Below, piece by piece: positions 24,458 to 33,224 of a DNA stretch of 64,000 bases. Each line of letters begins with the position of its first letter. The stretch's first letter is position 1. A program made the position numbers and the translations under genes. Source of the stretch: Nesterenkonia ebinurensis (GTDB lineage Bacteria; Actinomycetota; Actinomycetes; Actinomycetales; Micrococcaceae); NCBI RefSeq assembly GCF_008711175.1, contig NZ_VWNF01000011.1, positions 248,001 to 312,000 on the forward strand, in the 5' to 3' direction. The notes under the pieces are model-generated. The model was not told the DNA's origin, did not search any database, and saw only the letters and a program-made list of their open reading frames with translations.

Positions 24458-25381
24458 ATGCTGGAACTGCATGACATCTGCCGGAGCTTCTCCGGCAAGC
24501 GAGTACTCCACAATGTCAGCTTCACCGCTGAACGGGGGCAGCTCACCGGGTTCGTGGGCGGCAACGGGGCTGGGAAGACCACTACTATGCGGATCATCCT
24601 GGGGGTGCTAGCCGCGGAATCCGGCACCATGAAGCTCGATGGCACCAAGCTCGGCGCCACTGCCCGCTCCCGGTTCGGCTATATGCCCTCCGAGCGGGGG
24701 CTGTACCCCAAAATGAAAATCGCCGAGCAGATCACCTATCTGGCCCGGCTGCACGGGTTCAGCAAGTCCGAAGCCACGGGCCGCGCCGAGGCCCTGCTGG
24801 GCCAGCTCGGCCTGGGCGAGCGTCTGAAGGACCCCCTCGAAGCCCTCTCCCTGGGCAACCAGCAGCGCGTGCAGATCGCTGCCTCCCTAGTCCACGACCC
24901 GGATGTGCTGATCCTGGACGAGCCCTTCTCTGGTCTGGACCCCTTCGCCGTGGACCTGGTGCTCAACGTTCTGGTGGAGCGTGCCGAGGCCGGCGCAGTG
25001 GTGCTGTTCAGCTCGCATCAACTGGATGTGGTCGAGCGGCTCTGCGACGACCTGGTGATCATCGGCGACGGGAAGATCCTGGCCGCCGGGGACCGGGAAG
25101 ACCTACGACGCCGCCACGGCACCCTGCGCTACGAACTCATCTCTCAGACCGACCTCAGCTGGGCAGCCGGCAGGCCCGGCGTCGTCCTCGACTCCCAGGA
25201 TGAGAACCGGATTCTGTTCCAGGCGGAGGAGACTGCCGCCCAACAGCTGCTCCAAGGTGCACTGCAGCGCGGCCCGGTGACCACGTTCCGCCCGGTGCTG
25301 CCGACCCTGAGCGAGATCTTCCGCGAGTTCACCACAGACTCCACTGGCTCTGCCGAGACTGCCCAGGAGGCCATACGATGA
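24458..25381 (+). CDS. natA: ABC transporter ATP-binding protein, NatA-like
   Basis: 307 residues. Walker A GGNGAGKTTTMRI, a variant signature SLGNQQRVQIAASL in place of LSGGQ, and Walker B VLILDEPFSGLD. The C-terminal ~80 residues after the ATPase match the extended domain of NatA/YhaQ-like exporters. It pairs with the following ABC-2 permease by a 4-bp ATGA overlap. Likely a drug, bacteriocin or sodium exporter; the substrate is not determinable. Confidence 0.75.
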   Translation: MLELHDICRSFSGKRVLHNVSFTAERGQLTGFVGGNGAGKTTTMRIILGVLAAESGTMKLDGTKLGATARSRFGYMPSERGLYPKMKIAEQITYLARLHGFSKSEATGRAEALLGQLGLGERLKDPLEALSLGNQQRVQIAASLVHDPDVLILDEPFSGLDPFAVDLVLNVLVERAEAGAVVLFSSHQLDVVERLCDDLVIIGDGKILAAGDREDLRRRHGTLRYELISQTDLSWAAGRPGVVLDSQDENRILFQAEETAAQQLLQGALQRGPVTTFRPVLPTLSEIFREFTTDSTGSAETAQEAIR

Positions 25382-26514
25382 GCACACTGAGCACAACCTC
25401 TCAGACTGCGCCCGCTACACGGCTGGGCACCATGGCCGCCACCCGCCTGGTGGCTGAGCGGGAGATCACCACCCAGGTGCGGTCCAAGTCGTTCATCATC
25501 TCCACGCTGATCACCGTGGTGCTGATTGTCGGCGGCATCTTCGCGATGAGCTTCTTCGGCGGTGGGGACGACGATGATCCGACCCCGGCAGCGGCCGTGG
25601 AAGTGCCTGCCGATGTCACCGAAGAGATTGAGGCCTACGGGTTCGAGGTCATCGATGCCGGTTCCATGGATGAGGCCGAGGAGCTGCTGCGCGAGGGCGA
25701 GGCGGAGGTCATACTTACCCTGGATGAGGACTCCCCGGTAGGTGTGCACCTGATCGGGCTCGACAACCTGCCCATGGACGCCGGCCAGCAGCTTTCGGTG
25801 ATGCCCACTATGGAAGTGCTGGAGGGCGACGCCGCGGATTCAATGATGCGTTATTTCGCGGCCTTGGGATTCGGCCTGGTCTTCATGATAGTGGCCATGG
25901 GCTCCGGAGTGATGATCCTGCAGAACACCATCCAGGAGAAGCAGAACCGGATTGTGGAAATCCTGCTTTCGGCGATTCCGGCCCGTGCCCTGCTGGCTGG
26001 CAAGATTCTGGGCAACTCGGTGGTGGCGATCGGCCAGGCCCTGGTAATGGGTGCCTCAGCGGCGCTGGGCCTGATGGTCTCGGGGCAGACTGAGTACTTG
26101 CAGATGCTCTCCTGGCCGATGCTGTGGTTCGTCCTGTTCTTCGTGCCCGGCTTTGTGCTGATCGCCAGTGTGTTCGCCGCCTCAGCCTCCCTGGTCTCCC
26201 GGCAGGAGGACTCCGGCTCGGTGATGAGCCCGGCGATGATTCTTGTGATGGCGCCCTACTTTGTGGTGCTGATCTTCATGAACAACGACTTTGCGATGAT
26301 GGTGACCTCCTACATTCCGTTCACCGCGCCGGTGTCGATGTCGCTTCGGCTCTTCGACGGGGACGCCGCCTGGTGGGAGCCGCTGGTGTCCATGGGCATC
26401 CTGCTGGCCACCACTGCGCTGGTGATGGCGGTGGCCGCCAAGATCTACAGCCGCTCGCTGCTGCAGATGGGCCAGCGGGTCAAGCTCACCGCTGCCCTGA
26501 AGTCAGGGGACTGA
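25378..26514 (+). CDS. natB: ABC-2 type permease, NatB-like
   Basis: 378 residues. An N-terminal helix after RLVAEREITTQVRSKSF is followed by a ~150-residue extracytoplasmic domain, then five or six helices from ~160, with NTIQEKQNRIVEILLSA, the conserved cytoplasmic motif of NatB-like permeases. The last ~16 codons (from 26457) are repeated almost exactly at 36705-36763, 10.2 kb away, where they form an orphan gene end (LKAAD versus LKSGD here). That makes this 3' end the left boundary of the hydantoin island. Confidence 0.8.
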   Translation: MSTLSTTSQTAPATRLGTMAATRLVAEREITTQVRSKSFIISTLITVVLIVGGIFAMSFFGGGDDDDPTPAAAVEVPADVTEEIEAYGFEVIDAGSMDEAEELLREGEAEVILTLDEDSPVGVHLIGLDNLPMDAGQQLSVMPTMEVLEGDAADSMMRYFAALGFGLVFMIVAMGSGVMILQNTIQEKQNRIVEILLSAIPARALLAGKILGNSVVAIGQALVMGASAALGLMVSGQTEYLQMLSWPMLWFVLFFVPGFVLIASVFAASASLVSRQEDSGSVMSPAMILVMAPYFVVLIFMNNDFAMMVTSYIPFTAPVSMSLRLFDGDAAWWEPLVSMGILLATTALVMAVAAKIYSRSLLQMGQRVKLTAALKSGD

Positions 26515-26515
26515 G
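26457..26515 (+). repeat. Left direct repeat (natB 3' end) of the hydantoin island
   Basis: 46 identical bp (26457-26502) with 36705-36750, continuing to ~59 bp with four mismatches through the stop codon. Offset 10,248 bp. Functions here as the real end of natB. Confidence 0.85.
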
Positions 26516-27047
26516 ACAGATCTACTAACCCGCGCGCACTCCAGGAGCTTCCCACACCCCGTTTGGTCCTGGACACCGTGGCGATGGCGCTAAATATGGC
26601 GGCGATGCACAGCTGGTGTACGGTGTGACCTGTCCCACACGGAAAGACCACGATGGCCCCAGGGGCGTGGAACTGGCAGCTGGCGGCCAGCTGTGCGGGG
26701 ATCACCGTTACCAATGCCTTTCAGCTGCACCTGGCCCGGCGCAGTGGTCCGCAGCTTCAGCCGGCGGCTTCACTCTATGCGCAAGTGCTCTCCGCGCCGG
26801 AGCCGGGACAAACACTTGACGCCGGGGTCTGCCATATGACGCAAGGTTTCCGGTGCCCCTGGGGCGTCCGTCTCCCGCTGGTGGGTGAACTGGAGCCGAT
26901 TCCCCCACATTCACATTGCATGCGGGAGATGTGCTGCACTTAAGGCTCTCTCATCCCTGCACGATGTTCGATAAATTCCCACAATGCTGCTGGCCGAACA
27001 GAGCCGTATTGTGGGCACCCTGCCCGACCTATTTCTAAACGGGTGCT
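26516..27047. other. Left end of the island, no supported gene
   Basis: Neither strand shows a frame with credible composition or start. It contains the hairpin CCCACAAT/ATTGTGGG (26978-26985; 27008-27015) with core CTGTTCGGCCA on the minus strand, placed to end transcription of the gene at 27048. The rest may be decayed coding sequence. Confidence 0.4.
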
Positions 27048-27719
27048 TCAGCGGTAGATCTCCATCGCCTCAATGAGCTCCTCCCGCTCAGCCAGTCGGC
27101 GTCGTGCTCCTTTGGCGCTGGAGGTAGCTAAGGCGGCCAGCAGCTGGCTGACGGCGACCACGCCGATGCCGCTATCGGTATACGACTCCGAGCGGGTAGG
27201 CACGAAAATCGCCTCTTCGGCGTACTGGACCGCTGGCGAGTCCTGGGAATTGGTGATCACTACGATCTTGCCGCCGCGGGCATGGTATTCATGTAGGAAG
27301 CGGGTGACCTCAGACCGGAAGCGACGCAGCGAAAAGACAATAAGCACATCGCTGGAGCGCACATCCGTGAGCACGTCAAGCATCCGGATATGGGTATCGT
27401 CCACCAGAGAGACCTGACCCAGTCCCACGGAAAGGTCGAACTCCAGCAGCCGGGCGAAGATATGGGATCGGCCGGAGCCGGCGAGGAAACGGCGGCGTGC
27501 CGCCACAATCATGGAAGCCGCCCGAGCTATAGCCTCAGTTCCCTCCAGCTCTTCGAGGAACTCGGTAAGCTGATTGCGCTCATGGCGGATGATGCGCTGC
27601 TGCAGCTGGGTGGTGGCGGGGCGGGCAGAGAAGCGGGCGCTGAACCGTGCGGCGGGGGTGGAAAGCTCAGCATCGATGCGCTGGGCTTCTTGCTGGTCCC
27701 CGGATGCTTTCTCAATCAT
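27048..27719 (-). CDS. SIS-domain protein, RpiR-like but without the DNA-binding half
   Basis: 223 residues. A SIS sugar-phosphate-binding-like domain runs from ~85: FLAGSGRSHIFARLLEFDLS, SSDVLIVFSLRRFRSEV, GGKIVVITNSQDSP. RpiR/MurR regulators normally carry an N-terminal helix-turn-helix of ~75 residues; here the first ~50 residues are Ala/Arg/Gln-rich with no recognisable helix-turn-helix, and the upstream gene ends 38 bp before the start, leaving no room for one. Either a truncated regulator or a stand-alone ligand-binding SIS protein. Last gene of the hydantoinase transcript. Confidence 0.65.
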   Translation of the reverse strand: MIEKASGDQQEAQRIDAELSTPAARFSARFSARPATTQLQQRIIRHERNQLTEFLEELEGTEAIARAASMIVAARRRFLAGSGRSHIFARLLEFDLSVGLGQVSLVDDTHIRMLDVLTDVRSSDVLIVFSLRRFRSEVTRFLHEYHARGGKIVVITNSQDSPAVQYAEEAIFVPTRSESYTDSGIGVVAVSQLLAALATSSAKGARRRLAEREELIEAMEIYR

Positions 27720-27756
27720 GCGCAGTCAGTCTACCTTCACGCTATATTCAGTCGAT

Positions 27757-28749
27757 TCACAGTTCGTCAAGGAGCGACTGCGGGGGGATAGCTCCAGGTT
27801 TCTCTCCGCGCAGCCAGGCTGCACCGAGTGCCCGCTGCACGGCGGCATTAGCCGGGGTGGGCACTCCGTGCAATCTACCCAACAACACAATCTCACCATT
27901 GAGGTAGTCCACCTCATGCCCAGAGGCTCCGCGGCTGAAAGACTGCCAGGTGGACTGCTGGTCCAGGCGGTATTCGGAGTCCTGGTGCAGAACAGCCAGT
28001 CTGAGGGTCTCAGCCCGCTCCTCATCGGCGGCCGGTTCAATGCCGGCGGCGGTGATGACGGCGTGCGCCTCGCTCACCAGCAGTTCACCCAGCTGTTCGA
28101 CGGCACGCTCATCCTCGTGCGCTTCAACGCACAACACATCCAGCCCGTTCTTCACGCTGCGCAGCAGCTTATGGGCTTTAAAGCGCACCACATCATCGGT
28201 GGTCTGGACCGACCAGTTGATATCGCGTAGAACTTGCGCGATCTGTTCGCAGCGCTCATCGTGACCGGTAGGCGCCCGACCCAGTACGAAATTGGCCACC
28301 TTGGGGGCTGCCCCAGAGACCACCTCACCGATCTGGGTGTAGCTGGCGGGAATGAGGATAGAACCACCGTAGACCTCGGAGAAGCGACGCAGCAGCACTC
28401 GCTCGGCCTCCAGCCCGTTCTGCAGGGTCAGGATCGGCAGCTGACAGGCCATCTTCTGACCTGCAGCTTTGAAGGCCAGCCGCTGGGCGGCATCCTCCAC
28501 ATGCTGGGTCTTGGTGGCCATCAGGAGCAGATCATCCTCGCGCAGCTGGACTCCCTCGATCTCTTCGACGGTGCTGAGGGGCACCTGCTGCACACCATCG
28601 GGGCGGCGGTAGGTTAGCCCATGCTCAGCGATATGCCTGATCTGGGCACCGCGACCCACCAGAAGATGCTCACAGCCGCGCAAGGCCAGCTCAGCGGCGG
28701 TGCCTGCGCCGATGGCACCGGCCCCGATGATAACGACTCGGCGCATCAT
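27757..28749 (-). CDS. Ketopantoate reductase-family (PanE/ApbA) dehydrogenase
   Basis: 330 residues. N-terminal VVIIGAGAIGAGTAAELALRG is the NADP-binding motif of ketopantoate reductase-like enzymes, and LLMATKTQHVEDAAQRL and LTLQNGLEAERVLLRRF follow the family plan, including the Lys-containing VRFKAHKLLRSVKNGLD and the C-terminal EVDYLNGEIVLLGRLHGVPTPAN. Its start overlaps the hydantoinase stop by 4 bp. In this setting it is unlikely to serve pantothenate synthesis; reduction of a 2-oxo acid from the degraded hydantoin is more plausible (inference). Confidence 0.72.
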   Translation of the reverse strand: MMRRVVIIGAGAIGAGTAAELALRGCEHLLVGRGAQIRHIAEHGLTYRRPDGVQQVPLSTVEEIEGVQLREDDLLLMATKTQHVEDAAQRLAFKAAGQKMACQLPILTLQNGLEAERVLLRRFSEVYGGSILIPASYTQIGEVVSGAAPKVANFVLGRAPTGHDERCEQIAQVLRDINWSVQTTDDVVRFKAHKLLRSVKNGLDVLCVEAHEDERAVEQLGELLVSEAHAVITAAGIEPAADEERAETLRLAVLHQDSEYRLDQQSTWQSFSRGASGHEVDYLNGEIVLLGRLHGVPTPANAAVQRALGAAWLRGEKPGAIPPQSLLDEL

Positions 28750-30080
28750 GCTTTTCTGATCAGCTGACCGCCGGCGGCTTGCAGGCGACCGGAGTCGACG
28801 ATGAGCTCACCGCGGCGGAGCACCTGGTGAACTGCACCACGCAGCTGCCACCCCTCCCAGGGGTTATAGGGGGAGGCAGTATGGGTAGTGGCCGCGGAGA
28901 CGGTCGTGGTGGCGGCGGGGTCGATGAGAGTAACATCGGCATCGTAGCCGGGCAGCAGCCTTCCTTTGCCGGGCAGCTGGAAGACCTCTGCGGGGCCGCT
29001 GGCCAGGACCTTAGTGACATCCTGAGGCTTCAGCCAGGAATCCTCACCCAGTGCGGCGTCTATCATCAGCGGTCCGAGGTCCTGGCCACCAGGAAGTCCG
29101 GCGGCGGAGCCGACGAGGTCATCGACATGCTTGGCTTGATCCGAGTGCCCACAATGATCAGAGGCCACAGTATCCACCAGGCCCTGCTGGACGGCCGCGC
29201 GCAGCGCCTGCACATCGCGAGGCTGCCGCAGCGGCGGCAACACCCGTCCGTAGCCGCCGAGCCTGCGCGCATCCTCGTCGGTCAGGGTGAGGTAGTGGGG
29301 GCAAGTTTCGATAAGGATCTGGGTGCCACTGCGCCGGGCGCGTAGAGCGGCCTCAAGAGCTGCCTCGCAGGAAACGTGGACGATGTACATCCGCGCCCCA
29401 GTGGCCCTGCCCACGGCAGCCACCGCATCAATGGCGGCGGCCTCCACTTCAGGGGAGCGGAGGAAGGAAATGTCATCCCAGGTGAGATTCTCGTCCATGG
29501 AGACGATGCCCTCCTGAAGCATACCGTCCACCACATCGCCAAGTTCTGCGTGGACGAGCACGGGGATGTCCAGTGTGGCACAGCGCGCGGCCGCTACGGT
29601 GAGCTCCTTGAGTCCTGACTGGATGCCGGGTGCGCCGTGGGCCATGAACAGCTTGACAGCTGTGGCGCCGATCTCCGCTAGCGGGGTGAAGTCCTCAGTG
29701 GCCCGGTCGGCCTCGATGCGTAGATGGGCACAGAAGTCGGAGGCACCCTTGACTGCCAGTGCCTCGACCCGGCGCACAGCATCGCCAAAGGACTCTCCCG
29801 GATCGGGGTAGATCATCAGCCCGGAGGTGGTGACCCCGCCCAGTGGAGCCATCTGCCCCACCTGGTCGGCGGTGTCGCTGGGAGCTGGGTGGATATGGGT
29901 GTGGATGTCGATGAGACCGGGCAGCGCCAACAGGCCGGTGGCGTCCCGCACCTCGGCCCCAGGGACTTCCACAGCGCCTGCAGAGGTGATGCCCACGATG
30001 ATCTCACCTTGGATCATCAGGTCGACGGGACCTGCTGCGGCATGGTCGAAGAGGCGGGCACCACGGATAATTACTGTCAT
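28746..30080 (-). CDS. Cyclic amidohydrolase, hydantoinase/dihydropyrimidinase-like
   Basis: 444 residues, amidohydrolase fold. The full set of binuclear metal ligands is visible: His60 and His62 in DIHTHIH, Lys143 (carboxylated) in AVKLFMAHG, His177 in VLVHAELGD, His235 in YIVHVS and Asp308 in ASDHCGHS. It should open a cyclic amide such as a 5-substituted hydantoin to an N-carbamoyl amino acid. Dihydroorotase or allantoinase activity cannot be excluded from motifs, but the neighbouring hydantoin racemase and carbamoylase favour hydantoinase. It is divergent from the racemase across an operator-rich region. Confidence 0.75.
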   Translation of the reverse strand: MTVIIRGARLFDHAAAGPVDLMIQGEIIVGITSAGAVEVPGAEVRDATGLLALPGLIDIHTHIHPAPSDTADQVGQMAPLGGVTTSGLMIYPDPGESFGDAVRRVEALAVKGASDFCAHLRIEADRATEDFTPLAEIGATAVKLFMAHGAPGIQSGLKELTVAAARCATLDIPVLVHAELGDVVDGMLQEGIVSMDENLTWDDISFLRSPEVEAAAIDAVAAVGRATGARMYIVHVSCEAALEAALRARRSGTQILIETCPHYLTLTDEDARRLGGYGRVLPPLRQPRDVQALRAAVQQGLVDTVASDHCGHSDQAKHVDDLVGSAAGLPGGQDLGPLMIDAALGEDSWLKPQDVTKVLASGPAEVFQLPGKGRLLPGYDADVTLIDPAATTTVSAATTHTASPYNPWEGWQLRGAVHQVLRRGELIVDSGRLQAAGGQLIRKA

Positions 30081-30249
30081 CAGCCGTCCTCACAGCTTAG
30101 AGCTTCTTTCCAAGTTTACGTTACCTATCATGTGTAACTTCCATATTTCATGACTGATAAATAAGAGTTACAGTGTGCTTTATGTTCATCTTTTGCATCA
30201 TATCCTGTGCGCATAAGTGGTAGATTCCTGGACAGAAGAGAGGAATACG
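30081..30249. promoter_or_regulatory. Divergent promoter region hydantoinase/racemase
   Basis: AT-rich. Contains GTTTACGTTACC (30114-30125), TGTAAC (30133-30138) and GTTACA (30167-30172), forming nested GTTAC/GTAAC inverted pairs. The same motif appears inverted at 36352-36369 before the island's ABC importer, pointing to a shared regulator. Confidence 0.45.
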
Positions 30250-30879
30250 ATGATCACTGTGCTGAACCCCAACAGCTCCCCCGCCGTCACCGCAGCCATT
30301 GAGTCCTCAGTGCAGGATGCTGCGCTGGGCGTAGACTTCCGTGTCACCCAGCTAGATGAGGCACCGATCGCCATTGAGAGTGCTGAGGATGTCCAGCGCA
30401 CCGCACCGCTGGTGGCGCAGTTCGCCGCCGCGCTTCACCCAGGCGCGCGGCTGGTGGTGGCCTGCCATGCCGATCCTGGGCTGGCATTGGCCCGAAAGCG
30501 GGCCAGCGCAGGTGTCCGAATCACCGGGATCGGGGAGTCTTCAATGCTGGCCGCCTGTGCGGTGGCCGATCGCTTCGGGGTTGTCTCGCTCATGGAGGAC
30601 TCGGTCCAGCGCAAATGGGAGATGGTAACCCGCCTGGGTCTGGCCGATCGCTGCGCGGCTATTGAGGCCTCCGGCACCAGCGTGCTGCACGGAGTAGATC
30701 CCCAGCGTGATAGCGCCCCCTATTTGACCGCCGCCGAGCGCTGCGTCCAACAGGGTGCGGATGCCGTTGTGCTGGGCTGCGCGGGCATGGCTGGCGGACT
30801 GGCCCAGGAGCTGGAGGCTGCATTGGGTGTGCCGGTGATCGAGCCCGTCTCCGCCGCCGCAGGCCTGCTGAACACCTGA
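30250..30879 (+). CDS. Hydantoin racemase (Asp/Glu racemase superfamily)
   Basis: 209 residues. Start ATG 30250 follows GAGAGGA. MITVLNPNSSPAVTAAI is the family N-terminus. The two catalytic cysteines are Cys72 (VVACHADPG) and Cys177 (VVLGCAGMAG), 105 residues apart, the spacing I recall for characterised hydantoin racemases (76 and 181). It would interconvert the enantiomers of 5-substituted hydantoins so that a D-specific carbamoylase can use both. Followed 14 bp later by a nitroreductase gene. Confidence 0.8.
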   Translation: MITVLNPNSSPAVTAAIESSVQDAALGVDFRVTQLDEAPIAIESAEDVQRTAPLVAQFAAALHPGARLVVACHADPGLALARKRASAGVRITGIGESSMLAACAVADRFGVVSLMEDSVQRKWEMVTRLGLADRCAAIEASGTSVLHGVDPQRDSAPYLTAAERCVQQGADAVVLGCAGMAGGLAQELEAALGVPVIEPVSAAAGLLNT

Positions 30880-30893
30880 GGGGAGACCGAGCA

Positions 30894-31784
30894 ATGACGG
30901 AGAACCATAGGGCATCCGCGGCAGACCCCTTCCCAGTCGAGCGGCCCACCTCATGTGACCGGCCTTCACCCGACGATCTGCTCAGAGCTCGCTGGGGTCG
31001 AGAACCGGAGTTCACCCCGGAGACCTGGAACCCCGTGCTGGATACAATCCTGAGCCACCGCTCGGTGCGGCTCTGGCAGGAGAAGGAGGTCAGTGAGGCC
31101 GCCATTCGAACTGTGGCCGCGGCGGCCCAGTCCGGATCCACCTCCTCGCATAAGCAGATGACCTCGGTGGTGGCGGTGCGAAATCAACAGACTAAGGCGG
31201 AACTGGCTGAGGTGGGTGGCCCCAAACAGGCCCGGCATATCGCCAGTGCCCCAGTGGTGCTGGTCTGGCTCATCGACACCTCCCGCATCCGGGCCTCCGC
31301 TCAGCGTCACGGCACCGAATACGCCGCGCGGAACTATCTCAATGAGGCGATGATCGCCGCCTCCGATGTAGGCATAGCCGCCCAGACTGCGGCACTGGCT
31401 GCAGAGTCCATGGGACTGGGCGTGGTCTTCCTTGGCTCACTGCGCAATGACGCTGAGCGAGTCGCCCAGCTACTTCAGCTTCCAGATCATGTCATCCCCT
31501 TCCTAGGTATGGAGCTGGGCCATCCCGATCCCGCCGAGCCGGCCGGGGTCAAGCCGCGGCTTCCGCAGAGTAGCTTCTTGCACTGGGAGACCTATGATGA
31601 GAAAGAAGCCGTGGCTCCCATCGAAGAGTACGACGAGGCCATCTCCCGCTATTTCGCCCGGTATGGGAAGGATCGCAGGTGGAGTGCGCAGATGTCCCAG
31701 CGGGTCAGCGAGACTGCCTTCGCGCATGACAAGCGGCGCGAGATCCGCCGAGTCTTCGAAAAGGCGGGCTTCCGGCTGAGCTAA
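30894..31784 (+). CDS. NfsA/FRP-type flavin nitroreductase
   Basis: 296 residues. An FMN-binding SHRSVRLW block near ~55-65 and QSGSTSSHKQMTSVV lead the fold; ESMGLGVVFLGSLRND is the typical mid segment; a C-terminal extension with SRYFARYGKDRRWSAQMSQRVSE is the NfsA-type tail. Reduces nitro compounds, quinones or activated C=C bonds with NAD(P)H. Its cotranscription with a hydantoin racemase is unusual; an ene-reductase-like role on an unsaturated hydantoin or pyrimidine is one hypothesis. Confidence 0.75.
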   Translation: MTENHRASAADPFPVERPTSCDRPSPDDLLRARWGREPEFTPETWNPVLDTILSHRSVRLWQEKEVSEAAIRTVAAAAQSGSTSSHKQMTSVVAVRNQQTKAELAEVGGPKQARHIASAPVVLVWLIDTSRIRASAQRHGTEYAARNYLNEAMIAASDVGIAAQTAALAAESMGLGVVFLGSLRNDAERVAQLLQLPDHVIPFLGMELGHPDPAEPAGVKPRLPQSSFLHWETYDEKEAVAPIEEYDEAISRYFARYGKDRRWSAQMSQRVSETAFAHDKRREIRRVFEKAGFRLS

Positions 31785-31789
31785 ACGGC

Positions 31790-32190
31790 TGTACGGTCCT
31801 CAGCCTGCCGGCCTCGTGCCTTTTCCTGCCCTCCTGCCGTGGCCGGGCCCAGTAGCACAGCGCGGCCACAGCCGGAAGGCGAACCAACCGCTCAGAGTAC
31901 CCGGCCCGGGGTTCCGGTCGGGGAAGTGCATAAGGGACACCAGCAGCAGCCCCAAGCCACCGATGCCTGCGGTGACAGTGAAGCTCAGCGCATAGGAGTG
32001 CTGGGTGGAGAAACAGAGCCAGGGGTGGGGCAAAGATCAGCGGGATGGAATAGGCCATCGAGAAGTAGTTGCTGCCCCGAGCCCGAACCTCTGCCATCAG
32101 CAGTTCGAAACCCGAGCTGGTCAGCAGCGTGGAACCGAAGCCAAAGGCCAACCCCTGCAGGACCCCACGTTGGTCAGCGCACGGGGTAGT
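31790..32190 (-). pseudogene. Remnant of an MFS transporter gene
   Basis: In two different minus-strand frames one reads GFGSTLLTSSGFELLMAEVRARGSNYFSMAYSI and then SFTVTAGIGGLGLLLVSLMHFPDRNPG, consecutive pieces of a sugar/metabolite MFS carrier C-terminal half joined by a frameshift near 32030. The N-terminal half is missing, apparently lost against the carbamoylase gene. No start or intact frame. Confidence 0.6.
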
Positions 32191-32226
32191 GCCGCCTTCT
32201 GCCTACGCAGGCTGGCGCGCACGGGA

Positions 32227-33168
32227 CTAGGAGGAGAGGGCTGGCCGGGGCCAACCCTCCGGCATGGGCTCGGTGATCGCCCGATAGAGCTCAGGCCGAC
32301 GGTGGAGGGTGAAGTTGAACATATGCTTCCGGAACCGGGCGGACATATCCAGGTCGATATCGGCGCCGATGACCTCATCACTGTTGCTGACCGCTTGGGC
32401 CACGATCTTGCCGTTGGGAGCGATGATGCAAGAGCCGCCGATCTGGTCCACGCCCTCCTCCACACCGCCTTTGGCCGCGCCGATGACCCACATGGAGTTC
32501 TGATAAGCCCCCGCTTGCATGGACAGCTCATTGTGGAAGTCGGTGAGGATATCGGCTTCGGCAATGCTGGGTGTGTGAATGGGGCTGTTATAGCCGATGC
32601 ACACCAGTTCCGCGCCCTGCAGTGAGAGCATCCGGTAGGACTCCGGCCAGCGCCGATCATTGCAGATCAGCAGACCGATACGGGTGTTTTTGAAGTCCAC
32701 AACAGGGAAGCCCAGGTCACCGACCCGGAAGTACATCTTCTCAAGGTTCTGATGGCGAATATCGGGCTGGACCTCGTTGTAGCCGGGCAGGTGAACCTTC
32801 CGAAAGCGCAACAGCTCTTTCTCGCCCTTGAAGAGACTGGCGGTGTTGAACAGGCGGTTCTCCGCGGTGCGCTCGCCATAGCCGAAAGTCACCGCCACGC
32901 CTTTGCGCTTCGAGGCCTCCAAAAGCGGAGCCATCCCCGGGCTGGGAATCTCGGACTCGTAGTAAGCGTGCAGCTCCTCAGAGTCTCTAATCTCCCAATG
33001 CGGGAAGAAGGAGGTCAAGGCTAACTCGGGGAAGACCACAAGGTCGGTACGGTCGTCAGCGGTGGCGTCCTCGAAGAGATTCAGGAGCCGGAGCATGGTC
33101 TTCTCGCGTGAATCGTCCTTCGGGATAGGGCCGAGCTGGACGACGGAAACCCGCATTCTACGTGACAT
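32227..33168 (-). CDS. N-carbamoyl-D-amino acid amidohydrolase (nitrilase superfamily)
   Basis: 313 residues with the nitrilase catalytic triad: Glu48 (VVFPELAL), Lys124 (RFRKVHLPG) and Cys169 (LLICNDRRWPESYR). The CNDRRWPE context is the hallmark of D-carbamoylases, and numbering is within 2 residues of the well-studied Agrobacterium enzyme as I recall it. It hydrolyses N-carbamoyl-D-amino acids to D-amino acid, CO2 and ammonia, the last step of hydantoin use. Upstream gene of its strand segment is a decayed MFS; the importer genes lie on the other side. Confidence 0.82.
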   Translation of the reverse strand: MSRRMRVSVVQLGPIPKDDSREKTMLRLLNLFEDATADDRTDLVVFPELALTSFFPHWEIRDSEELHAYYESEIPSPGMAPLLEASKRKGVAVTFGYGERTAENRLFNTASLFKGEKELLRFRKVHLPGYNEVQPDIRHQNLEKMYFRVGDLGFPVVDFKNTRIGLLICNDRRWPESYRMLSLQGAELVCIGYNSPIHTPSIAEADILTDFHNELSMQAGAYQNSMWVIGAAKGGVEEGVDQIGGSCIIAPNGKIVAQAVSNSDEVIGADIDLDMSARFRKHMFNFTLHRRPELYRAITEPMPEGWPRPALSS

Positions 33169-33224
33169 GGAGAAGTGAGCCTTTCTGTCGCTTCGGGGAA
33201 AGAGGGATAAGGTCAGGTGCCGGT

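Noticed and set aside
26577-26943. 96-codon open frame at the left island end
   Set aside because: No ribosome-binding site, no recognisable motif, unusual composition; more likely decayed sequence.
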